7,233 nucleotides of DNA from Candidatus Bathyarchaeota archaeon (lineage in GTDB: Archaea; Thermoproteota; Bathyarchaeia; Bathyarchaeales; Bathyarchaeaceae): the NCBI GenBank assembly GCA_014859755.1, contig JACUTO010000072.1, positions 1 to 7,233 of the forward strand. Direction: 5' to 3'. Below are positions 1 to 6,249 of this stretch, piece after piece. A program made the position numbers and the translations under genes. The notes beneath the pieces were generated by a model. It had not been told where the DNA came from. It saw only the letters and a list, made by a program, of their open reading frames with translations, and did no database searches. Each line of letters opens with the position of its first letter. Position 1 is the stretch's first letter.

Positions 1-647
1 ATTGTGCTCACGAGCAGTGAAGCGGCTAGTGAGATTATATATAAACTGTGCCTTTTCTTCATTGAATCAATGAAAATTGAGCCTAATCCTTTTTGTAGCG
101 ACGTGCCCTGCCACGCGCATGTAGCCATGGCCAGTTTCGCTGAGACCTCTGCTACTATAAGAGATCGAATAATGGCTTCTGGTTTTATCAAGAAGATGAG
201 TACCAGAGTGCATAGTGAAACGAGTAGGGCAAGTAAAGCTCCTGTCCGAGTGACAATCCACGCGTGAGCAATTTCTACCCTTTCCTCAACAGATGCTTTT
301 CTAATGCCTAAAGCGTTGCCTACGTCAATCAAGCCATCTGTGTGTTGAAGTCCGGTGAGGACAAGCAGAAAAGAGAGGGTCATAACGCTTGCAAGCCCCT
401 TCGCTAGGTAGACAAAGAGTGTGTTTTGGGGACCCGAGAAAAACGTGGTATTCAAGAAGCCGAACAAAAGTGACAGGAAATAGTTCGTGAAGAATGAGTA
501 AAGTCCGGCAAAAAATCCTATCACGGCTCCGATTACTGGAAAGAGAAACATGAAGCTGGCAGAAAGTTCCAAAAAATCTTCGTCCATTTTCAATGGAATG
601 GCGGTAAGAAAAGCCATCAAGCCTCTGAAGACCCTTAGAGATTTCAC
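1..647 (-). CDS. cobS: Adenosylcobinamide-GDP ribazoletransferase (cobalamin-5'-phosphate synthase) CobS, 3' end beyond the window
   Basis: CobS is an integral membrane enzyme that joins adenosylcobinamide-GDP to alpha-ribazole (or its phosphate) in the last steps of corrinoid synthesis. Reading the minus strand from the GTG at 647-645 gives 215 uninterrupted codons to the window edge; family members are usually near 250 residues, so perhaps 30-40 are missing. Seen in the translation: an N-terminal RGLMAFLTAIPL segment (residues 8-19), hydrophobic segments around 31-53, 80-100, 134-155 and 202-214, the HTDGLID signature (102-108) matching the family HLDGLxD, and AEVSAKL (166-172) followed by GLG (187-189), as in archaeal CobS. 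Two usually conserved spots differ: N111 where an Asp is common, and AHAWIVTRTG (127-136) where the family has a KD/HD-x-x-x-G pattern. The start is uncertain: GTG at 647, TTG at 620 or ATG at 617; GTG keeps the typical N-terminus. It lies 44 bp after the radical SAM gene, probably co-transcribed. Confidence 0.85.
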   Translation of the reverse strand, partial: MKSLRVFRGLMAFLTAIPLKMDEDFLELSASFMFLFPVIGAVIGFFAGLYSFFTNYFLSLLFGFLNTTFFSGPQNTLFVYLAKGLASVMTLSFLLVLTGLQHTDGLIDVGNALGIRKASVEERVEIAHAWIVTRTGALLALLVSLCTLVLIFLIKPEAIIRSLIVAEVSAKLAMATCAWQGTSLQKGLGSIFIDSMKKRHSLYIISLAASLLVST

Positions 648-691
648 AGTTAATATACCAGCATACCCTGCATATTGAAATCATATAACTT

Positions 692-1963
692 TTACGCATG
701 AGCAAATTCCCAGGCGATATTGACTCTCCACACATCGCCCAGCTTCGTCAATTTTATTTCTCGGTTATCAACCTCGATCAGGCCCTTCTTCTTTAATCTG
801 TTGATAGCATCTGTAAACACTTCTTCTGGCAGATTCCCGAATCGCCTTCTAAATTCTTCTTTGTCCACGGTTAGACGTATATATAATCGCATCATCATTT
901 TTCTCATTTCATCCTCTTTTGATGATACAGAAAGTTTGGCTATAGGAAATCTTCCGCTTTTAACCACATCTATGTACACGTTAGCTGGCTCAACGTCCAC
1001 GTAGGAATATTTTCCCAGATGACCCATGAAGAAGCCGGCTCCTGTACCAAGGATTTCGAAACAAGGTTCTTTGAAATCATCTGCTATTCTAGAGAAGCGG
1101 TTGTGACACGTTGGCTTATACCCCGACTCCGCAAACAGGTTGTATGCTTCTAGATACATCTTTGCCTCGGTATCAGAGTCTCCTATAGACGGAACTTCAC
1201 CGGATTGAAGCTGTTTGGCAAGCGTTGTGCCCGGATATATATCCAGAGGGTAACAGTCGACGCTTTCCACATCCAACTCTAGTGCCTTCCGAATGTCCTT
1301 CCTCCACACTTCCATGGTCTGTCCGGGGAGGTTATACATCAGGTCGATACTGACGCGAAGTCCTAGCTTACGCGCAGTTCTGACGGCTCGCTTCGCCTCG
1401 CCTGCATTATCTTGAAGATTGAGCATCTTTCTTATGTTATCATCAAAAGTCTGTATCCCAAGGTCCAACTGATCCACTCCGTAGTGTGGCATCGATTCGA
1501 GTTTTTTCTTATCGAGATTGTAGGTACAACCGGTAATCTTGACCATTCGGTCACCACTTATGTTGAAATTCCTTTCGCAGTACGACAAAAGGTCAGCTAT
1601 TTGTTCGGAAGACATGACGCTTGGGGTGCCACCACCGAAATATATTTCGTTGAACTCACTAGATCTAACGTATCTTGTTTCTGCATACATCTTCAGCGCC
1701 TTTTTCAACGCCAAGAGGTATCTTTCTATTCCGTCGTTAGAAAATGGTTCCGTGGGGAAATAACAGAAGGTGCACTTTGAGTTACAGAAAGGTATCCAAG
1801 GTTGCAACTCCTTTTTCTCGCGGCTGGTGTTTTCAGTTCCTAAAAAGTTGATGAAGGAATGAAGGTTCTCAGGCGTTACGTCGGGATAGTCTCGGTAGGT
1901 ATAAGGCGGCCAATGTTCCGCTTCCTCGTAGGCGCGTACGATTTCCGTGTCTTTGTCTTTCAT
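692..1963 (-). CDS. HemN/HutW-like radical SAM protein (coproporphyrinogen III oxidase family)
   Basis: This is a 423-residue radical SAM enzyme of the HemN/HemW/HutW superfamily, cytosolic, with one evident [4Fe-4S] site. Seen: IPFCNSKCTFCYF with C60, C64 and C67 as the CxxxCxxC cluster ligands; GGGTP at 110-114 (SAM binding); GIQTF at 169-173; DLMYNLPGQT at 207-216; YPLDIYPGT at 238-246; GTGAG at 306-310; and a C-terminal winged-helix-like HemN_C region at about 365-415. HemN and HemW usually carry a further Cys two residues after the third ligand (CxC); here that position is Phe69. The stretch around PCFEILGTGAGFFMGHLG resembles HutW/ChuW-type heme-processing enzymes more than HemW, so heme handling or another tetrapyrrole step is possible, but the substrate cannot be assigned. 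The ATG at 1963 has GGAG about 11 nt upstream, a weak site. Downstream neighbour is cobS, supporting a tetrapyrrole setting. The superfamily is certain; the exact role is not. Confidence 0.85.
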   Translation of the reverse strand: MKDKDTEIVRAYEEAEHWPPYTYRDYPDVTPENLHSFINFLGTENTSREKKELQPWIPFCNSKCTFCYFPTEPFSNDGIERYLLALKKALKMYAETRYVRSSEFNEIYFGGGTPSVMSSEQIADLLSYCERNFNISGDRMVKITGCTYNLDKKKLESMPHYGVDQLDLGIQTFDDNIRKMLNLQDNAGEAKRAVRTARKLGLRVSIDLMYNLPGQTMEVWRKDIRKALELDVESVDCYPLDIYPGTTLAKQLQSGEVPSIGDSDTEAKMYLEAYNLFAESGYKPTCHNRFSRIADDFKEPCFEILGTGAGFFMGHLGKYSYVDVEPANVYIDVVKSGRFPIAKLSVSSKEDEMRKMMMRLYIRLTVDKEEFRRRFGNLPEEVFTDAINRLKKKGLIEVDNREIKLTKLGDVWRVNIAWEFAHA

Positions 1964-2140
1964 ATTCCGAACTTCTCCATCAGCCAGTAGCTTCTAACAT
2001 TGTGCATGTGAGCGGCAGAACCGTTTTTCAATTGTTACTGACTTGTGACGTTTAAGATTTTTGAACAGCAGAGGCTTTCGGTTGACGAACGCATCAACTT
2101 CCTGCTTAACAATTTCGTAGTGTTTAAACAATATAAAGGG
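1960..2140 (-). other. Leader of the radical SAM-cobS transcript with short or decayed reading-frame traces
   Basis: This is most of the 291-bp gap between the divergent genes. On the minus strand, the frame of the radical SAM gene stays open upstream from 2140 and is broken only by a TAG at 1996-1994; the 45 codons from a TTG at 2131 read as plausible protein (FKHYEIVKQEVDAF near its start). A second frame, TTG 2031 to TGA 1960, encodes 23 residues ending SYWLMEKFGI, and its TGA overlaps the radical SAM ATG as ATGA. This could be a leader peptide, the remnant of a frameshifted upstream gene, or chance. I saw no cobalamin-riboswitch box and no convincing long hairpin. Confidence 0.25.
2129..2140. 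promoter_or_regulatory. Possible TATA element between the divergent genes
   Basis: The plus strand shows ATATAAAGG (2131-2139), and its complement reads CCTTTATAT, so it could serve either direction. On the minus strand it would place a transcription start near 2108, giving a leader of about 145 nt for the radical SAM gene. On the plus strand it would start transcription near 2160, about 95 nt before the small membrane-protein gene. Only the A/T motif is seen; its use is inferred. Confidence 0.35.
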
Positions 2141-2243
2141 TTAAGGAGTTCTATGATTTGCAGAGTCTCTTTAACAAAGTTTATGTGGAATCGGATCAGC
2201 TGTTAAGGCAGACGGGAAAAAGACGCTAGTTTGTACATGGTGT

Positions 2244-2248
2244 GGTGA
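2244..2248 (+). promoter_or_regulatory. Ribosome-binding site GGTGA for the TTG start at 2255
   Basis: GGTGA matches the complement of the archaeal 16S rRNA 3' end and lies 6 nt before the TTG. The nearby ATG at 2250 meets a TGA two codons later, and an in-frame TGA at 2246-2248 excludes any longer version, so this site settles the TTG start. Confidence 0.6.
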
Positions 2249-2254
2249 AATGGT

Positions 2255-2539
2255 TTGATTTACGCTTTGATAGGTGTTTTTGTGGCGCTTTGCGTGTTAA
2301 TTACAATAGGTGTAACTCAGCCTAGAGGAACAAGCATCATGACTTGGTGTTCCCTTTACTTAGCTATTGCAGTAGTTTTCGACGGACTTGTGGTTGTGGC
2401 ATTTGCATATCAGCATGTAGAACTCATTGAAACACTTCTCGGTGTCTCTGCAGGCGCGGCCACTAGCCTAGCCATCCATGTAACACACCACATTTTTGAG
2501 GAAAGGAAGAGTACCAAAATATCTAGCGGCGAAAAATGA
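2255..2539 (+). CDS. Small hypothetical membrane protein (94 residues)
   Basis: I do not recognise this protein family. The translation is strongly hydrophobic, with likely membrane segments at about residues 3-20 and 29-51 and a weaker third helix at 60-78. The short tail FEERKSTKISSGEK is charged and probably cytosolic. A His pair (H78, H79) sits at the end of the third helix; there are no cysteine clusters or recognisable catalytic motifs. It starts with TTG behind a well-spaced GGTGA. Its TGA overlaps an ATG (ATGA, 2536-2539) that opens a short acidic frame ending at an amber codon. It is divergent from the radical SAM-cobS pair and precedes the lipid operon, which has its own promoter, so it is probably a separate unit. 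That it is a real gene is supported by the ribosome-binding site and membrane-protein composition; its role is unknown. Confidence 0.65.
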   Translation: MIYALIGVFVALCVLITIGVTQPRGTSIMTWCSLYLAIAVVFDGLVVVAFAYQHVELIETLLGVSAGAATSLAIHVTHHIFEERKSTKISSGEK

Positions 2540-2751
2540 GTAGTGAAAAGTCTACCAACTCGATGGATGACAAAGAGATGTGCGCGCACATGTATTTTAA
2601 TCAAACGAGTACGTCTCACTAGCTTTTCCCTGACAAAGACAACAGCGCCTTTATCGCCGAAAGAGACATTGACAACCTCAATCCAAGAAACTCACGGACT
2701 CGAGCAGCTTCTCAAAGAGCGTTGCATATGGCGCGGTCTCTATGCGCATAA
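2536..2751 (+). pseudogene. Short acidic reading frame interrupted by an in-frame TAG (decayed small gene or amber readthrough)
   Basis: An ATG at 2536 overlaps the previous gene's TGA as ATGA, the arrangement expected for translational coupling. The frame runs 28 codons, reaches TAG at 2620-2622, then continues 42 sense codons to TAA at 2749. The composition on both sides of the TAG is protein-like: MSSEKSTNSMDDKEM before it, and DKDNSAFIAERDIDNLN then RAASQRALHMARSL after it, with many GAC, GAA and other purine-first codons. The competing frame from GTG 2543 to 2809 is rich in Lys, Arg, Ser and Thr and looks like its shadow. It could be a gene broken by one base change, a 28-residue peptide with untranslated sequence behind it, or a protein with pyrrolysine at position 29. 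TAG is used as an ordinary stop at 3859, which weakens the last option. No homologous family was recognised. Confidence 0.35.
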
Positions 2752-2775
2752 ATGTGAAAAATTGGTTAAAAATAG

Positions 2776-2783
2776 TTTTAAAT
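2776..2783 (+). promoter_or_regulatory. TATA box for the lipid operon
   Basis: TTTTAAAT sits in an A/T-rich stretch preceded by AAAAAT. Its centre is about 26 bp upstream of the ATG at 2806, the standard archaeal distance from TATA box to transcription start. That predicts a leaderless or nearly leaderless mRNA, consistent with the absence of a purine-rich ribosome-binding site just before this ATG. Confidence 0.6.
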
Positions 2784-2805
2784 CTGTTTTGCTACTACGG
2801 TTGTT

Positions 2806-3861
2806 ATGAACCCCTTTGATGAGCGTATCTTAACTACTCCCTGTCTCTCAGACTCAAGCGCCAGCACGCGCGAAGAAAGGAAATTGAGGAAAGTCTTTGA
2901 AGATACTTATGTTGCAGTGACTGGTGGCGCCGGCTTCTTGGGCTTTCACCTTTGTAAGAAACTATTAGAACTCGGAGCAAACGTAAAAATATATGACAAT
3001 TTATCAACCGGCAATAGCAAAAACATAGATGATTTAACTCAAAAGAAACTTGAATTCATACGAGGAGATGTTAGGGATCTAGGTGCACTTGAAAATTGCG
3101 TAAAAAACTGTGAATTTATTTTCCACCTAGCGGCCCAGTCAAGCGTTCCATATTCCATGATACACCCCACTGAAGACTTCGAGGTGAACGCGCGTGGCAC
3201 ACTAAATGTGCTCGAAAGTGCTCGCAAGAAAGGCGCAAGAATCGTATTTACATCAACTTCAGCCGTCTACGGCAACGCGGAAAAAACGCCAACGCCTGAG
3301 GATCATCCGACTCAACCGATTTCTTTTTACGGATTGTCCAAATGCGTGGCAGAAGACTATTGTCGATTCTATCATAAGAACTACGGTGTGGAAGTTGTCG
3401 TACTTCGAATCTTTAACGCATACGGCTTAAGGGGCCACGGAGTTATACCCGATTTTCTTAGCAAGTTGAAGAGGATACCACATAAACTTGAAGTGCTGGG
3501 AACCGGCGAACAGTCGCGAGATTTCATTCATGCTTCAGATGTTGTAAGAGCCTTTGTGTTATGCGCTCAGTCCCAAAAGGCTGATGGCGAAGTATACAAT
3601 GTTGGATCTGGAACCACAATATCCGTAACAGCCCTTGCTAAAATGATAATTGCTTTGTTAAATCTGCGCGGAGTCACAAAACTCTTTTTCACGGGGGGAC
3701 AGGCTTGGGCGGGCGATGCAAAGTTGACTCACGCTGACATCAGTAAAATAATTGGGGACCTAAACTGGCGGCCACTTTTGAAATTGAAGGACGGAATAGA
3801 AAATCTGTTAAGTCAGAAAAGAGATACTGGACAGTCTCAAAGGAGTTGTCGATGTGAATAG
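2806..3861 (+). CDS. NAD-dependent nucleotide-sugar epimerase/dehydratase (extended SDR, GalE-like)
   Basis: A 351-residue extended short-chain dehydrogenase/reductase, cytosolic and NAD(P)-dependent, likely acting on a UDP- or other nucleotide-activated sugar. Seen: Rossmann motif TGGAGFLG at 39-46; acidic D64 in IYDN, which fits NAD rather than NADP; GDVRD at 88-92; HLAAQ at 107-111; catalytic set T151 (in TSTSAVYG), Y175 and K179 (YGLSK); RIFNAYG at 201-207; GTGEQSRDFIH at 232-242, a substrate-loop signature of UDP-glucose 4-epimerase-like enzymes; and VYNVGSG further on. The first 33 or so residues precede the Rossmann strand as an unusual hydrophilic extension. The start is supported by a TATA box 26 bp upstream, implying leaderless translation. 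Its TAG overlaps the next gene's start by 8 bp, so it heads the operon and may supply a sugar for a lipid headgroup (inference). The exact sugar cannot be read from sequence; GalE, 4,6-dehydratase-like or uronate epimerase activities all remain possible. Confidence 0.9.
   Translation: MNPFDERILTTPCLSDSSASTREERKLRKVFEDTYVAVTGGAGFLGFHLCKKLLELGANVKIYDNLSTGNSKNIDDLTQKKLEFIRGDVRDLGALENCVKNCEFIFHLAAQSSVPYSMIHPTEDFEVNARGTLNVLESARKKGARIVFTSTSAVYGNAEKTPTPEDHPTQPISFYGLSKCVAEDYCRFYHKNYGVEVVVLRIFNAYGLRGHGVIPDFLSKLKRIPHKLEVLGTGEQSRDFIHASDVVRAFVLCAQSQKADGEVYNVGSGTTISVTALAKMIIALLNLRGVTKLFFTGGQAWAGDAKLTHADISKIIGDLNWRPLLKLKDGIENLLSQKRDTGQSQRSCRCE
3841..3845 (+). promoter_or_regulatory. Ribosome-binding site AGGAG for the GTG start at 3854
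   Basis: AGGAG lies 8 nt before the GTG and inside the 3' end of the epimerase gene. It supports GTG 3854 over the ATG at 3875 and indicates internal initiation on a polycistronic mRNA. Confidence 0.6.
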
Positions 3862-4717
3862 TTCTCAATTGAAGATGCGTTTGAGGGTGTTTGTCAGGCT
3901 TTTGAGACCGTCATACTGGCTTATGACGGGTGGGCTTTCCGTGTTAGTTATGATAACTTTGCAAAGGGGTTTTCCTGAAGCTTATCAGATGACCTTAGTC
4001 TTTCTTTCGGCGACATTAATAACGTCTGGCGGTTTCGCGTTTAATGATTATTGCGACTGGCAAGCGGATGCCATTGTAAAGCCGGACAGACCTATTCCGT
4101 CGAAACAAATATCTCTCTCACAAGTTGTAGTACTATCTGCAATGCTGTTCCTAGCCGGGTTGGGAACGGCTCTCATGATAAATCTCTTATGCTTCGGAAT
4201 TGTCTTAGCAGATGCTGCTCTCTTAATATTGTATTCAGCGTTTCTGAAAAGAAAGTCGGGGCTCTGGGGTAATTTGATTATGGGGCTTTTGATAGGGACA
4301 GCGTTTCTTTACGGTGAAGCCGCCTTGCTTCAAAGGGTTAGCGTCGCTTCGTTTTCCTTTACATTCATGTGCATGGGCAGCATCGGTGGCAACGTGCTGA
4401 GGGACATACTGAGTTTAGAAGGGGATTTGAAGACGGGATACCCCACCCTTCCTGCAAAGCATGGTATAAATCCTTCTGCCAAGATTGGGGCATTTTTTTT
4501 CTTTCTCACTATAATAGCTTCGCCCACTCCATATTTAGTTGAAGTTGTCAACTATACATATCTAATTCCAATAGCCATATGGGATTGCCTTCTTTTTTAT
4601 TCTGCATTGTCTCTCTTCAAAAAACCAGATGTCCAAAATGTAAGGAAACATGAAAGGCTGGTCACTATGTCGATGATTCTGCTTCCCGTTTCCTTGGTAG
4701 TAGGTGCACTCATTTGA
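3854..4717 (+). CDS. UbiA-family prenyltransferase, possibly digeranylgeranylglyceryl phosphate synthase-like
   Basis: A 287-residue polytopic membrane prenyltransferase of the UbiA superfamily, which moves an isoprenoid chain from a prenyl diphosphate to an acceptor. Seen: first Asp-rich motif NDYCDWQAD at 64-72, followed by KPDRPIPS at 76-83; second motif RDILSLEGD at 183-191, followed by KTGYPTLP at 193-200; and roughly eight or nine hydrophobic segments across the length. Archaeal relatives include the enzyme that adds the second geranylgeranyl chain to form the ether lipid core (DGGGP synthase), and the motifs and length fit that group, but menaquinone or heme-type UbiA enzymes share them. 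GTG start with AGGAG 8 nt upstream; the gene overlaps the epimerase by 8 bp and the Tes-like gene by 4 bp (TTGA). The Tes-like partner favours a lipid role. An archaeon normally has one main DGGGP synthase, so this could be that enzyme or a specialised paralogue. Confidence 0.88.
   Translation: MNSSQLKMRLRVFVRLLRPSYWLMTGGLSVLVMITLQRGFPEAYQMTLVFLSATLITSGGFAFNDYCDWQADAIVKPDRPIPSKQISLSQVVVLSAMLFLAGLGTALMINLLCFGIVLADAALLILYSAFLKRKSGLWGNLIMGLLIGTAFLYGEAALLQRVSVASFSFTFMCMGSIGGNVLRDILSLEGDLKTGYPTLPAKHGINPSAKIGAFFFFLTIIASPTPYLVEVVNYTYLIPIAIWDCLLFYSALSLFKKPDVQNVRKHERLVTMSMILLPVSLVVGALI
4702..4706 (+). promoter_or_regulatory. Ribosome-binding site AGGTG for the TTG start at 4714
   Basis: AGGTG lies 7 nt before TTG, within the end of the prenyltransferase gene. 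TTG overlaps the TGA stop as TTGA, so termination and reinitiation are probably coupled. It supports the TTG as the true start. Confidence 0.6.
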
Positions 4718-6249
4718 ATAAATCGAAGGTAATTCGGGAAACGATTAGTGTATGCCCAGTTTGCCTTAAGAAGGTGAAAGCGAAAATCGTAGAGGAAAAC
4801 GGAAAGGTTCTGCTTAAGAAAAGTTGCACCTTACACGGAAACTTCAATGATGTCTACTGGGCTAACGCAGAGCTTTATCACTGGGCTGAAGATTTTGCTC
4901 AAAAAACGTCGGAAATCAAACCTTTCAGTAAACAGCCTCTTGACAAATGTCCTTATGATTGCGGATTGTGTTCTCTTCACGCTTCTAAAACGGTCATGGC
5001 AGTTATTGACGTAACCAATGAATGCGATTTGAAATGTCCAATATGTTTCGCTAACTCACCTAACATGCGTAGCATCTACGAACCAACAAAAGAAAACATT
5101 CGTCGCATGCTAAGATTCTTAAAGAAACAAGACCCCCCACCACCAGCCGTAATGTTTTCTGGCGGAGAACCTACAGTCCGTGACGACATCGTTGAAATCG
5201 TAAACATGGCCCATGACCTGAGATTTATGGTCCTTTTGGCAACAAATGGTCTCAAAATGGCACAAAATCCGAAAATGGTGAAGAACCTAAAGAACGCTGG
5301 ACTGAATATAGTGTATCTACAGTTTGACGGACTCACCAACCCACCCTATGAAAAATTAAGAGGAACAAAACTGCTTCAAAAAAAACTAAAACTTATCAAG
5401 CTTTGCCGCGACTCCGATATAGAAATTGTTCTAGTACCAACCGTACATGGCGGTATAAACGATAACGAAATAGGAGACATAATCAGATTCGCCGCCGAGA
5501 ACGTAGACATCATTAGAGGAATCGTTTTTCAACCCATGTCTTTCACTGGAAGGACTGGAAATCTCGTTTCAAGTAAAAACCGGATATGCAATTCATTGCT
5601 TGCCAAGAGAATTGAAGAACAAACGGCTGGAAAGATCAGCGAAAAGGACTTGTTTCCTGTTTCACTTATGGTTCCTCCCATAAAAGTCATGAGTAATTTC
5701 GTAGCCAAATCATGGCCTCTCTTCACACCTACTCCCTACTGCGGACTTTGGAATTGGGTGTTAATATCTAAACAAAGCAACGGCCTGTTCACACCCATCA
5801 ACCGGTTCTTGAATTTCGACGTTTTTATGTCTGATTTGAACGCCATAAACAGAACGAGCAATAATCAGAGAATCGGAAAAATTAGCATCTATCTGAAATT
5901 ACTTTTTACAGCACTTCGGTCCCTAGATTGGAGAAAAATTCAGCAAGAGGCTGGACTGATTAACACCGTGAAGATGTTGATTAAGATACACACAAAGCCT
6001 TCTTATGGTTCCCTCGGAGATATTAGACGAAGGCTTCTGCTAATCGGATGCATGGCCTTCATGGACCCCTACAATTTCGATATAGAAAGAGCAAAACGAT
6101 GCGTCATTCATTACGTGACACCTGATTTACGCCTTATTCCCTTCTGTGCGTACAACATATTCTATAGATCACAAATTGAGCAAATGTATAGCACAGCAAA
6201 TCAAGATTCGATTACATCAAACCGCCTACTGCACCAACTTCCTGAATAA
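4714..6249 (+). CDS. Tetraether lipid synthase (Tes)-like radical SAM protein
   Basis: A 511-residue radical SAM enzyme closely resembling the Tes family, of which Methanocaldococcus MJ0619 is the characterised example. Tes forms the C-C bond between the ends of two isoprenoid chains to make tetraether (GDGT) lipids; relatives make macrocyclic or bridged lipids. Seen, in order: CPVC (C14, C17) with CTLHG (C38, H41), a rubredoxin-like metal site; CPYDCGLC (C79, C83, C86); radical SAM motif C104, C108, C111 in TNECDLKCPICFANS; SGGEPT at 149-154; then the C-terminal half with C343 (PYCGLWNW), C446, C463 and C478 in FMDPYNFDIERAKRC and PFCAYN, typical of the family and candidate ligands of extra [4Fe-4S] clusters. 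Length is close to that of Tes. TTG start with AGGTG 7 nt upstream, overlapping the UbiA stop. The 3' end overlaps the convergent DUF1616-like gene by 49 bp. Family assignment is strong; which lipid product it makes is inferred. Confidence 0.88.
   Translation: MNKSKVIRETISVCPVCLKKVKAKIVEENGKVLLKKSCTLHGNFNDVYWANAELYHWAEDFAQKTSEIKPFSKQPLDKCPYDCGLCSLHASKTVMAVIDVTNECDLKCPICFANSPNMRSIYEPTKENIRRMLRFLKKQDPPPPAVMFSGGEPTVRDDIVEIVNMAHDLRFMVLLATNGLKMAQNPKMVKNLKNAGLNIVYLQFDGLTNPPYEKLRGTKLLQKKLKLIKLCRDSDIEIVLVPTVHGGINDNEIGDIIRFAAENVDIIRGIVFQPMSFTGRTGNLVSSKNRICNSLLAKRIEEQTAGKISEKDLFPVSLMVPPIKVMSNFVAKSWPLFTPTPYCGLWNWVLISKQSNGLFTPINRFLNFDVFMSDLNAINRTSNNQRIGKISIYLKLLFTALRSLDWRKIQQEAGLINTVKMLIKIHTKPSYGSLGDIRRRLLLIGCMAFMDPYNFDIERAKRCVIHYVTPDLRLIPFCAYNIFYRSQIEQMYSTANQDSITSNRLLHQLPE

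Noticed and set aside
4..267. 87-codon plus-strand open frame
   Set aside because: Antisense shadow of cobS; no start context and no recognisable family.
325..735. 136-codon minus-strand open frame
   Set aside because: It lies in another frame over cobS and the end of the radical SAM gene; its composition is non-protein-like, while the cobS frame shows family motifs.
1412..1780. 122-codon plus-strand open frame
   Set aside because: Antisense to the conserved core of the radical SAM gene, so a shadow.
1964..2131. Cobalamin riboswitch upstream of the radical SAM-cobS pair
   Set aside because: The cobS context made it worth checking, but no B12-box-like sequence or matching paired elements were seen, and such riboswitches are rare in archaea.
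2153..2206. 17-codon plus-strand ORF with GGAG just upstream
   Set aside because: Too short and without protein-like features; the TATA element would start transcription downstream of its ATG.
2543..2809. 88-codon plus-strand frame from GTG, ending with an ATGA overlap at the epimerase start
   Set aside because: Lys/Arg/Ser/Thr-rich composition without motifs, and it runs across the TATA box. The frame from 2536 looks more like coding, although it has a TAG. Not fully excluded.
3859..3861. Amber readthrough from the epimerase into the following frame
   Set aside because: The downstream open frame overlaps the well-supported UbiA gene, which has its own ribosome-binding site; TAG here acts as an ordinary stop.
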